Source of the DNA: DATCLA01 sp036564195
Lineage (GTDB): Bacteria > Bacillota > UBA4882 > UBA8346
Direction: 5' to 3'
Length of the DNA: 16,411 bases
Assembly: GCA_036564195.1 (NCBI GenBank)
Contig: DATCLA010000057.1
Location: 1 to 16,411 of the forward strand
A model generated the notes under the pieces. The model saw nothing but the letters and a program-made list of their open reading frames with translations. It was not told the origin of the DNA and made no database searches. Both the position numbers and the translations under genes were made by a program. The stretch's first letter is position 1; every line of letters starts with the position of its first letter. This document shows positions 1 to 6,262 of the stretch, in pieces.

Positions 1-76
1 TCCGGTTTTCTTGGTGCTTTTTTCTGCCTTGCTCCGGCTTGACTGTGCTGCCGGTTCATTCCGTAACAGCTTTATT

Positions 77-105
77 ATCTTAGCATATTGTTTTTTCACT
101 GTCAA
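77..105 (-). promoter_or_regulatory. Promoter P1 (proximal copy), sigma-A type
   Basis: TTGACA at 105-100, a 17-base spacer, and TAAGAT at 82-77 preceded by TGC (extended -10). The likely start is near 70-71. A-tracts lie upstream at about 106-130. Confidence 0.8.
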
Positions 106-184
106 GCTCGTTTTTTACTCTTTTTATCCTGGCTCTTTGCCTCACTTAGCTTGACTTTTCTGCTGCCAATCGGACAGCTTTATT

Positions 185-213
185 AGCTTAACACGGATTA
201 TTTCCGGTGTCAA
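185..213 (-). promoter_or_regulatory. Promoter P2 (distal copy), sigma-A type
   Basis: TTGACA at 213-208, a 17-base spacer, and TAAGCT at 190-185 preceded by TGT (extended -10). The likely start is near 178-179. A strongly A/T-rich UP-like stretch lies at about 214-230. Downstream sequence matches that after P1. Confidence 0.75.
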
Positions 214-314
214 GATTTTTAAAAAAATTACGCCAATTCACAATATTATCAATACAGATAAAACACAATAAACCACTGCTCTTTTAAGTATCGGCATTCA
301 CTAAAACGCCAAGT

Positions 315-338
315 AAAAAACCCGTCCTCTGACGGGTT
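315..338 (-). terminator. Intrinsic terminator of rpsU
   Basis: A perfect 8-bp stem (319-326 with 331-338) closes a 4-base loop. It is followed on the minus strand by a run of six T (320-315). The stem begins inside the rpsU stop codon. It separates rpsU from the leftward promoters beyond it. Confidence 0.9.
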
Positions 339-519
339 ATTTGCCGGATTTGCGTTTCCTCGCTGCCTCAGACTTCTTTTTACGTCTTACACTAGGCTTT
401 TCATAATGCTCACGTTTACGTATCTCAGCTAAAATACCAGACATCTGGCATTGGCGCTTAAAACGGCGTAATGCGCTATCAAGCGTTTCGTTCTTTCCGA
501 TTTTAACCTCAGTCGCCAC
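337..519 (-). CDS. rpsU: 30S ribosomal protein bS21
   Basis: This 60-residue basic protein is a component of the small ribosomal subunit. It matches bS21 in length and in its features: an N-terminal segment with DSALRRFKR, then LAEIRKREHYEKPSVRRKKK and a lysine/arginine-rich tail. The start is GTG at 519, with a GGAGGG Shine-Dalgarno sequence six bases upstream. It has its own promoter after the HIT gene and a strong terminator that overlaps its stop codon, so it can be expressed as a single-gene unit. The order mtaB, HIT, rpsU is common in Firmicutes, which supports the assignment. Nothing in the coding sequence is unusual. Confidence 0.97.
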   Translation of the reverse strand: MATEVKIGKNETLDSALRRFKRQCQMSGILAEIRKREHYEKPSVRRKKKSEAARKRKSGK

Positions 520-600
520 AAATTTCCCTCCCCTCCACTGCCTTCCTTCCCGTGACTCCGTCCGCAGTGTTCGGTTCGAAAGTCAAAACTACGTTATAAT

Positions 601-630
601 ATTTTACAATAAAAAATGGGATTTTGTCAA
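601..630 (-). promoter_or_regulatory. Sigma-A-type promoter of rpsU
   Basis: TTGACA at 630-625, an 18-base spacer, and TAAAAT at 606-601. It starts just after the HIT stop codon (636-634). This gives a leader of about 75 bases in front of rpsU. Confidence 0.75.
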
Positions 631-633
631 ATA

Positions 634-978
634 TCAACCTGGAGGCCAATTCAACTTACGGCCTGATATGAGATGGAAATGCAAGTGAGGCACAGCTTCT
701 CCTGCATCCAGACCCCGGTTAACTACCACCCGAAAACCACTTTCGGCGATCCCTAAATCATTGGCTACTTTTTGAACTGCCTCTACCAGAGCCGACGGCA
801 AGTTATCTTTTAACAGTTCCGGATCGCAAATGTTTTTAATATGCTTTTTGGGAATTAATAATAAATGTGTGGGAGCAACCGGATTAATATCTTTAAAAAC
901 CATCACGAAATCATTCTCAAAAACGATTTGACCAGGTAATTCCCTCTTGACAATTTTACAAAAGATACACTCGGACAC
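634..978 (-). CDS. HIT-family (histidine triad) nucleotide-binding protein, HinT type
   Basis: A 114-residue cytoplasmic protein of the HinT branch, whose members hydrolyse purine nucleoside phosphoramidates and related adenylates. The catalytic triad is visible as H98-x-H100-x-H102 (HLHFHLI). The N-terminal CIFCKI carries C4 and C7, which with H46 could form the zinc site seen in many bacterial members. The C-terminal GRKLNWPPG is also typical. Start is GTG at 978, preceded by AGGAGAG at good spacing. The gene follows mtaB and precedes rpsU, as in many Firmicutes. A sigma-H-like promoter lies directly upstream, suggesting control by growth phase or sporulation. The true substrate cannot be read from the sequence. 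Confidence 0.95.
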   Translation of the reverse strand: MSECIFCKIVKRELPGQIVFENDFVMVFKDINPVAPTHLLLIPKKHIKNICDPELLKDNLPSALVEAVQKVANDLGIAESGFRVVVNRGLDAGEAVPHLHFHLISGRKLNWPPG

Positions 979-1006
979 TTTTAACTCTCCTTTTCTGAAA
1001 AATACT

Positions 1007-1034
1007 ATTCGACAGTTTAAATCTAAATTCCTTC
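1007..1034 (-). promoter_or_regulatory. Putative sigma-H promoter of the HIT gene
   Basis: On the minus strand GAAGGAATT (1034-1026), 12 bases, then GTCGAAT (1013-1007). This fits the Bacillus sigma-H consensus RnAGGAwWW-N11/12-RnnGAAT at every specified position. It sits between the mtaB stop and the HIT start, leaving a short leader of about 20 bases. Confidence 0.6.
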
Positions 1035-1046
1035 AAAGATTATTGA

Positions 1047-2333
1047 TTAATCGATAATCTTTCCTACCAAATTATTCTGCCCAACTCCAGTCACAAAAAC
1101 CGTTTTAAAAATGTTCCTCAAATTATCTTTTGATACTACGTCAACCCGAAGATATTCTCCAGTCAAACCACTCCAAGTCGATTCAAAACCTTCCTCAAAT
1201 AATACTGTAACGGTTTTACCAATAAACTGCCGCATATATTGCAAACGCATTTCTGCGGCAATCGCAGCCAGCGTTTTACTACGTTCCTCTTGAACCTGTT
1301 TGGAAATGCGGTTACCCAAAGCTGCCGCCGGCGTCCCTTTACGTGGAGAATAGCGAAACAGATGAACACGGCTAAATGCCTGTTCGACAAGGTAATTACA
1401 GACCGAAACAAAATCTTCCCCAGTTTCACCCGGAAAACCTACAATCAAATCAGTCCCTATTGCGATTAACGGATTAAGCGCTCGTAACTTTTTTAACAAA
1501 GCCGCATAATCCTGTAAAGAGTAATGACGATTCATTTGTTTTAAGATCTGATCACTACCGCTTTGCAAAGGAATGTGCAGGTACTGACAGACTTTAGCAT
1601 GGTTAACCAAGGTTGAAATGAGTTTATCTGTAAAATCAGTCGGTTCTAACGAACCCAGGCGAATTCGAAATTCAGCTTCGATATTTAAAACCTCAGACAA
1701 GACAGTATTTAAATCTGTCCCAATATCTTTACCGTAAGCTCCCAAATGAATTCCGCTTAAGACAATTTCCTTATACCCTGCTGCCAGTAACTTTTTGATC
1801 TCCGCCAGCACTTGGCCGGGAGGCATACTGCGGACTGGGCCCCGCGCATAAGGAATAATACAATAGGAACAGAATTGTTCACACCCTTCTTCGATTTTCA
1901 GATTAGCCCGGGTCCGTTCAGTCGTACAAGTGAGGGGAAGATCTACCCATTCCTTAAGATCTGCTACTTGATTGACATAAGCCGCTTTAGTGTGCTTACT
2001 TAGAGTTTCTTCGACCAGTTTGACAATGTGCGGTCGTTCTGCCATGCCAATAACCAGATCGACTCCAGGAATTGCGGCAACTTCTTCCGGAGCGACTTGG
2101 GGATAACATCCCGTAACTACTACCAACTTAGGATGATAACTAACTGCTTTATGAATAACCTGACGCGACTTGCGCTCCCCCAGTTGTGTGACGGTACAGG
2201 TGTTGATAATAAAAATATCGGCCCCCGGTTTGAAAGGCACGACCTCATACCCGCATTGGCGAAAAAGCTCCGCTAAACTTCCGGTATCATTTTGATTCAC
2301 TTTACAGCCTAAAGTATGAAAAGCCACTTTCAT
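1047..2333 (-). CDS. mtaB: tRNA (N6-L-threonylcarbamoyladenosine(37)-C2)-methylthiotransferase
   Basis: A 428-residue radical-SAM enzyme that adds a methylthio group to t6A37 in ANN-decoding tRNAs. The N-terminal MTTase domain has its cluster cysteines C10 (TLGCKVNQND), C46 (NTCTV) and C76 (VTGCYPQ). The radical-SAM motif is C151-x3-C155-x2-C158 in EEGCEQFCSYCIIPYARG. A TRAM-like RNA-binding tail occupies roughly the last 60 residues. The KVNQND signature and overall length fit MtaB rather than MiaB or RimO. The ATG at 2333 immediately follows the TAA of the upstream membrane-protein gene, so translation is probably coupled. HIT and rpsU follow, as in many Firmicutes. Confidence 0.95.
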   Translation of the reverse strand: MKVAFHTLGCKVNQNDTGSLAELFRQCGYEVVPFKPGADIFIINTCTVTQLGERKSRQVIHKAVSYHPKLVVVTGCYPQVAPEEVAAIPGVDLVIGMAERPHIVKLVEETLSKHTKAAYVNQVADLKEWVDLPLTCTTERTRANLKIEEGCEQFCSYCIIPYARGPVRSMPPGQVLAEIKKLLAAGYKEIVLSGIHLGAYGKDIGTDLNTVLSEVLNIEAEFRIRLGSLEPTDFTDKLISTLVNHAKVCQYLHIPLQSGSDQILKQMNRHYSLQDYAALLKKLRALNPLIAIGTDLIVGFPGETGEDFVSVCNYLVEQAFSRVHLFRYSPRKGTPAAALGNRISKQVQEERSKTLAAIAAEMRLQYMRQFIGKTVTVLFEEGFESTWSGLTGEYLRVDVVSKDNLRNIFKTVFVTGVGQNNLVGKIID

Positions 2334-2930
2334 TTATCTGCCTCCTCTGACAACATCATTAGTCCTGTTGGTGGGAAATTTCATCAAGGAAAGCAGCAGT
2401 TGAAAAGCTACTATCAGAGAGATAAAAATTAGGCCCATCACCAACCAGCCGTAACGATAGATCCAATATAAGACCATTAAAAAATTGATCAATCCCATGC
2501 GACAACCAAGCAGCCCCCGGGACCAGTCCGGAACAGAGTCGGCAACAATCCTGAAGAGGCATAATTCAATCATCGTCAAAAATACCCAAGCCAAGGCTTC
2601 ACTCTGAACTATTTCCATATTACCGGTTAGTTTAATCTTAAAAAGGTAAACCAAGGTTAATAAAAATCCCGCAAATGTCCAAATTGAAAAAACGAGTGCG
2701 TCCTTCCAGCCTATTTGATAATTATTTGGTAAACGTTTCCGGTTCAAACTGTCCGGAATGAAAGCGCAACCAACCCAAAGGCCACAGACGAGGCCAAAAC
2801 TGATTGAAGGCGAAAAGGCTACTAGAATCAGAAATGAAAGCCACAAATTTTTAGTTACCGACCACCGAAATAGAAATTGAAATCCTAAACCGGCCAATAA
2901 TGTAACTAAATAAATTAAACTTTCATTCAT
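2334..2930 (-). CDS. Polytopic membrane protein of unknown function
   Basis: I do not recognise this 198-residue protein. It is very hydrophobic, with probable membrane segments near residues 4-21, 29-58 (one or two), 77-97, 111-130, 145-158 and 161-183. There is no signal peptidase site and no obvious catalytic motif. The short tail is hydrophilic and arginine-rich. An AAAGGGG Shine-Dalgarno precedes the ATG, and the gene begins 26 bases after the YhaM-like gene. Its TAA directly abuts the mtaB ATG, so it belongs to the same transcript. The neighbours act on nucleic acids or make the envelope, which leaves its role open. Confidence 0.85.
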   Translation of the reverse strand: MNESLIYLVTLLAGLGFQFLFRWSVTKNLWLSFLILVAFSPSISFGLVCGLWVGCAFIPDSLNRKRLPNNYQIGWKDALVFSIWTFAGFLLTLVYLFKIKLTGNMEIVQSEALAWVFLTMIELCLFRIVADSVPDWSRGLLGCRMGLINFLMVLYWIYRYGWLVMGLIFISLIVAFQLLLSLMKFPTNRTNDVVRGGR

Positions 2931-2956
2931 ACTACTAATCCCCTTTGTGAGAAACT

Positions 2957-3946
2957 TTATTTCGGTTTCAAAGCTAGATTATTCAAGTAAATTGAACGGC
3001 CCAAGCCACTATCATATGGCGCCCATTCATTGATGGCATCCTGCCCCTTAATGATCGTTAAAAATTTCGTAGTTTCCGCATCCATATTGTCGGCATGGTG
3101 TAAGATACAAGCTTCAATTGTTAAAGGTTCAACCGGAGAGCCCCATTCCATAACCCCATGGTGACTGACTAATAAGTGAATCAGATTATTGCGTAATTCT
3201 TCCCGATATTCCGGGGTAACTTCGTCTCCTAAGGCCGTAGCAATAGCTTGCTCTACCATCTCCACACCTAAGATCAAGTGTCCAATCAATTTACCTTCAT
3301 TCGTACTATCAAAACCTTTACCAATCCGGTAGGTCCGAGTCTTACCAATGTCGTGGAGGATGGCTCCGGTAAGAAGCAAATCCCGGTTAACATGGGGGTA
3401 ATACCCGGCTGCCGCCTCGCATAAAGCAATGACCCCGACAGTATGTTCCACTAATCCTCCGATGTAAGCGTGATGGCGTTTTAATGCTGCCGGAACCCTT
3501 AAAAAATTAGTTACAAAGGTTTTATCCTCAAAGAAAAACTGTAAAACCTTTTTCAAACCCGGTTCGGAAATTGACTCAATAGTCTTAAAAAGACTGTCCC
3601 AATATTGTGACAGTTCGCCTGGGGCATGGGGCAAAAACTCACTATAATCGATCTCCTGCTCCGGGATTACTCGAAACACAGTGCTATTTTTAGAGTCCCA
3701 TTCCAGTTGCACCTGATCTTTAAAAGTTTTAGGAATCACATTTTCGAGTTCGATAACGGTTCCGGCGCCCAGCTGTTGAAATAGTTCTTCACCGGCATCC
3801 CAAACCTTAACCGGCAATTCACCGGTAGCATCCATAATCTTCATTGCTAAATAGTCGGTACCGTTTTTAGCAGTCCGCAGCTGATTATCGATAATCATAA
3901 AACGACCTGTTACCGGTTTATTAGCCTGAATATCTTTAATCTGCAT
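2957..3946 (-). CDS. YhaM-like 3'-5' exonuclease: OB-fold plus HD domain
   Basis: A 329-residue protein with the two-domain layout of YhaM, a Firmicute 3'-5' exoribonuclease that also attacks single-stranded DNA. Residues 1-95 look like an OB-fold nucleic-acid-binding domain. The HD phosphohydrolase domain spans about 155-300, with HH158-159, EH167-168, the metal-binding pair H198-D199 (ILHDIGKTRTY), HH262-263, and HH283-284 followed by D286 and D289. Its ATG lies inside the last codons of the upstream nuclease gene (11-base overlap), with AAGGTGG as ribosome site, so the two are probably co-translated. Length and motif order match the family. The substrate is inferred from homology. Confidence 0.9.
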   Translation of the reverse strand: MQIKDIQANKPVTGRFMIIDNQLRTAKNGTDYLAMKIMDATGELPVKVWDAGEELFQQLGAGTVIELENVIPKTFKDQVQLEWDSKNSTVFRVIPEQEIDYSEFLPHAPGELSQYWDSLFKTIESISEPGLKKVLQFFFEDKTFVTNFLRVPAALKRHHAYIGGLVEHTVGVIALCEAAAGYYPHVNRDLLLTGAILHDIGKTRTYRIGKGFDSTNEGKLIGHLILGVEMVEQAIATALGDEVTPEYREELRNNLIHLLVSHHGVMEWGSPVEPLTIEACILHHADNMDAETTKFLTIIKGQDAINEWAPYDSGLGRSIYLNNLALKPK

Positions 3947-4841
3947 TTGCAGCCACCTTCTTTTGATTCTTAATAGTAATCAAACCTAAATATTTAGCCA
4001 TAGTCAATAAATCAGCGGCATTATGTTTTAAAACCGGCTCAATCAGTTCCCGGTCACCGCTGTCCAAATATCGCTGGTATTGTTCGGGAACTTCGGAACC
4101 AGGTAGGTCATTAACCCGCCCGTCACCCAATAAACAACGTTCAACCGTAACCAAGCGGCAATCCGGTAAGATGTTCCTGAAATTTTTTCGGGTATGGCGT
4201 AAGAGATCCAGGTGAAAAGCGTCAAAACGGTCGTCCATGCCATACAACCGTAGCCGTCCTTGTAAATAAGGGACATCAAAACTCCGTCCGTTATAACTGA
4301 CCAGTACCCCCTGGTTGCGGATCCCATCATCCAATTCAGCTAAAATTGCTGCTTCTTCCTGGTAATTTCGAGCTAAGAATTGGCGAATCACTCCTTGCCC
4401 TTCAACAAATTGCAGCACTCCAATTAGAAAAACCGGGAACATGTAAAAGATCCCTAATGTTTCAATATCAATAAAAGTGATATCGCCCGGTTCAAAGAAT
4501 CCTAACAGTTCCAAGTCGGCAGCGCCATACTGCGCCAGCTGAGCAACATTTCTAGCTGCAATCAGCCGCGTGATTTCAGCGGCCGCCTTTTGCCAGTGGG
4601 GGTGTTGCAACAGATCTGTTAACGTCCGGTACCCAGACTTAACCAATTTTTGCGCCGTAACTTTTCCGATACCGTAAACTAAACTCAAATTTTTCTCAAT
4701 TAAATGTTGGTCTGGAAAGGTATAGTCAATATTCGGAATCCGGATCTCAGTCAATTCAAATAATCCGGTAGCGTTTTGCTGTTCCCGCCTGGCAATAAGT
4801 TCAATCTCTTGTTCCCAATCGGTCGTCGTCCAACCGGCCAT
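3936..4841 (-). CDS. Helix-hairpin-helix plus RNase H-like DEDD exonuclease (YprB-type)
   Basis: A 301-residue predicted 3'-5' nuclease. Residues about 52-80 (VYGIGKVTAQKLVKSGY) form a helix-hairpin-helix-like DNA/RNA-binding element. Residues about 120-285 form an RNase H-like fold with the acidic residues expected for metal catalysis: D125 and E127 (FIDIET), N184 and D189 (SYNGRSFDVPYL), D212, and H273...D277 (KHNAADLL). This matches the RNase_H_2/YprB group, although many relatives carry other C-terminal additions that are lacking here. ATG at 4841 has GAGGTGG upstream. It overlaps the YhaM-like gene by 11 bases, which suggests the pair acts in one nucleic-acid trimming or repair task. The true substrate is unknown. 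Confidence 0.85.
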   Translation of the reverse strand: MAGWTTTDWEQEIELIARREQQNATGLFELTEIRIPNIDYTFPDQHLIEKNLSLVYGIGKVTAQKLVKSGYRTLTDLLQHPHWQKAAAEITRLIAARNVAQLAQYGAADLELLGFFEPGDITFIDIETLGIFYMFPVFLIGVLQFVEGQGVIRQFLARNYQEEAAILAELDDGIRNQGVLVSYNGRSFDVPYLQGRLRLYGMDDRFDAFHLDLLRHTRKNFRNILPDCRLVTVERCLLGDGRVNDLPGSEVPEQYQRYLDSGDRELIEPVLKHNAADLLTMAKYLGLITIKNQKKVAANAD

Positions 4842-4867
4842 TTGACCACCTCAGCCGTATCAATAAC

Positions 4868-4897
4868 ATCTTACCAGATTTCCTATAAAAAACAAAA
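4868..4897 (-). promoter_or_regulatory. Possible promoter upstream of the nuclease pair
   Basis: An extended -10 element, TGG plus TAAGAT (4876-4868), lies about 30 bases before the nuclease start. The -35 region is only a T-rich TTGTTT-like match at about 16 bases. The 123-base gap after lptA is the largest in this half of the window, so a new transcript start here is reasonable but weakly supported. Confidence 0.35.
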
Positions 4898-4964
4898 TAC
4901 CCTACAAATATGTTTTCCCAAAATAAGCCTATTATTATTTTTGGTTTTAAAAAAACACCTGAAC

Positions 4965-5612
4965 TTAATCAGAGACTTCCATTTGAATACTGACATTGTT
5001 CGTTGCCGCGAAACTGTTATCCTTCAAATTGATCTTAATTTCTTCACCCAGAAGCTCTTCGCCCTTCACCTTTTTTAAATGGACATCTCCTTTGAAAAAC
5101 AACTCCTCGCTGGCGTCATCATAAATAATTTGTCTAGCAGAGCCTTTAAACTCTTTATGGTCAAACGTGGCTGTTTTAGCGGTAAAATTCTTCTGCTCAG
5201 ATTCTAAATATAACTCCTCAGCCTGGAGTGTAAATGGTTCTTTCTTATTTTTCGTGGTCTTGCTATCCTTGACAGCTTTACGGTACATGATTACATTGTT
5301 CCTAAACAGACCAGCCTTTTTACGGAGATCATAATCTAGGTAGCCGGCCTTAACCGTCCCATCCGGGTTATCTAAAACTACTTTACCTTCCAGCACTGCT
5401 TGTTTCTTATCAGTATCAATAACGGCTTTATCAGTAGTAATTACCGTTGAGCCTTGAGTAATCCGGACATTTCCTTCAATATAAGAAATTTTTTTTTCCG
5501 TGTCGCCATAAATATAATCCCCGGTTACCTTCACCTGTTCATCAGCAGCCCAAACGATCCCCGGCACACCTAGACAGATGGTTAATACTAGAATTAAAAA
5601 TCCGTTTTTCAT
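4965..5612 (-). CDS. lptA: LptA/OstA-like periplasmic LPS bridge protein
   Basis: A 215-residue secreted protein with a clear signal peptide, cleaved near residue 22 (GIVWA/ADE). The rest is rich in short beta-strands of the OstA type, for example YIEGNVRITQGSTVITTDKA and AVLEGKVVLDNPDGTVKA. In this family the strands stack as a beta-jellyroll that carries LPS across the periplasm between LptC and LptD. The ATG overlaps the lptC stop as ATGA. It is the last gene of the lptG-lptD-lptC-lptA run. It is slightly longer than E. coli LptA. Family membership is well supported; the bridge role rests on the gene context. Confidence 0.88.
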   Translation of the reverse strand: MKNGFLILVLTICLGVPGIVWAADEQVKVTGDYIYGDTEKKISYIEGNVRITQGSTVITTDKAVIDTDKKQAVLEGKVVLDNPDGTVKAGYLDYDLRKKAGLFRNNVIMYRKAVKDSKTTKNKKEPFTLQAEELYLESEQKNFTAKTATFDHKEFKGSARQIIYDDASEELFFKGDVHLKKVKGEELLGEEIKINLKDNSFAATNNVSIQMEVSD

Positions 5613-6262
5613 AAGTTTAAGATTATTCCTCCTGGCTCTAACAATTGATATTGTTTGCTTTTTAAATTATAGATCACTGTTTGGCTGGTGATCTGGTCCC
5701 GGCCTTGCGATAATACCACATTACCTTCAAGCCTTACATCTTTACGCTTCAGATTTACTTTTAATTTTTCTGCCTTAAGCCTGACATCCTTCCCGATAAC
5801 CTCGATCGGATAGCTACAACTAAGTTCCTGGTTCTTAAACCACATAACGGCCTCTTTGGTTTTAAACCGGTGTTGATCAACAGTGATGTTCAGGAAACCA
5901 CCAATATAAAGGACTGACCGGGGCTTCTCCCAACGGGCCCACCCAGCCTTAAAGTAAGCGGTGCGCCCCTCCACTGAAAAGATAATCCCCTGATCGATTT
6001 GGTTAAAATAGGTGATATTACCGTCAGCAGACTGCCAGATCCGTTTAGCCCGGATTTCCCAGGCCTTTTGCTGTTGATCCCAGCCCACCAGCTTTGTTTG
6101 GTACAGATCGATACTGGGAACCGCCGGTTTTGAAGGAAGGGTTTTCGGATTAACCACCGGTCTGACTAACCCTTCCCACCAACCGCCATACCAACCTAAA
6201 ACCAATACCAAAGCTAACATGGTATATTTCCCTAATTGATAAGGGCTTAGTTTAGATACCAA
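5609..6262 (-). CDS. lptC: LptC-like inner-membrane LPS export protein
   Basis: A 217-residue protein with one N-terminal membrane anchor at about residues 12-28 (YTMLALVLVLGWYGGWW), then a periplasmic beta-rich domain. Segments such as TKLVGWDQQQKAWEIRAKRI, AEKLKVNLKRKDVRLEGNVV and GRDQITSQTVIYNLKSKQYQ are typical of LptC. It would receive LPS from the LptG-containing transporter and pass it to LptA. The longest reading starts at TTG 6262, overlapping lptD by 16 bases with only a weak GGATGA ribosome site. An ATG at 6220 (codon 15) is an alternative, but it would leave the anchor without its positively charged flank. Its stop overlaps the lptA start by four bases. Confidence 0.87.
   Translation of the reverse strand: MVSKLSPYQLGKYTMLALVLVLGWYGGWWEGLVRPVVNPKTLPSKPAVPSIDLYQTKLVGWDQQQKAWEIRAKRIWQSADGNITYFNQIDQGIIFSVEGRTAYFKAGWARWEKPRSVLYIGGFLNITVDQHRFKTKEAVMWFKNQELSCSYPIEVIGKDVRLKAEKLKVNLKRKDVRLEGNVVLSQGRDQITSQTVIYNLKSKQYQLLEPGGIILNL

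Larger units (their letters stand above)
1..230 (-). promoter_or_regulatory. Tandem stable-RNA-type promoter region firing leftward out of the window
   Basis: No gene is seen in the first 336 bases. Read on the minus strand, two promoters lie 108 bases apart inside an imperfect direct repeat. Each has TTGACA, a 17-base spacer, an extended -10 element and the same AATAAAGCTGT start region. Each is followed by a GGCAGCA...GTCAAGC segment. Runs of A and T lie directly upstream of both -35 boxes and resemble UP elements. Tandem promoters of this kind are typical in front of rRNA and tRNA operons. The transcribed gene itself is beyond the left edge, so its identity is inferred. Confidence 0.7.

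Noticed and set aside
1..336. CRISPR-like or mobile-element repeat at the left edge
   Set aside because: Only two imperfect copies are seen, and all shared parts are explained by promoter elements; no terminal inverted repeats or transposase are present.
1163..1429. 88-residue minus-strand frame inside mtaB
   Set aside because: It is a shadow frame within a well-supported enzyme, with no domain-like content.
4928..4960. Hairpin-like sequence after lptA as a terminator
   Set aside because: The stem is A/T-rich with a bulge, and no T-run follows on the minus strand.
4776..5078. 100-residue plus-strand frame spanning the lptA-nuclease gap
   Set aside because: It overlaps both genes on the opposite strand and reads as low-complexity translation of A/T-rich sequence.
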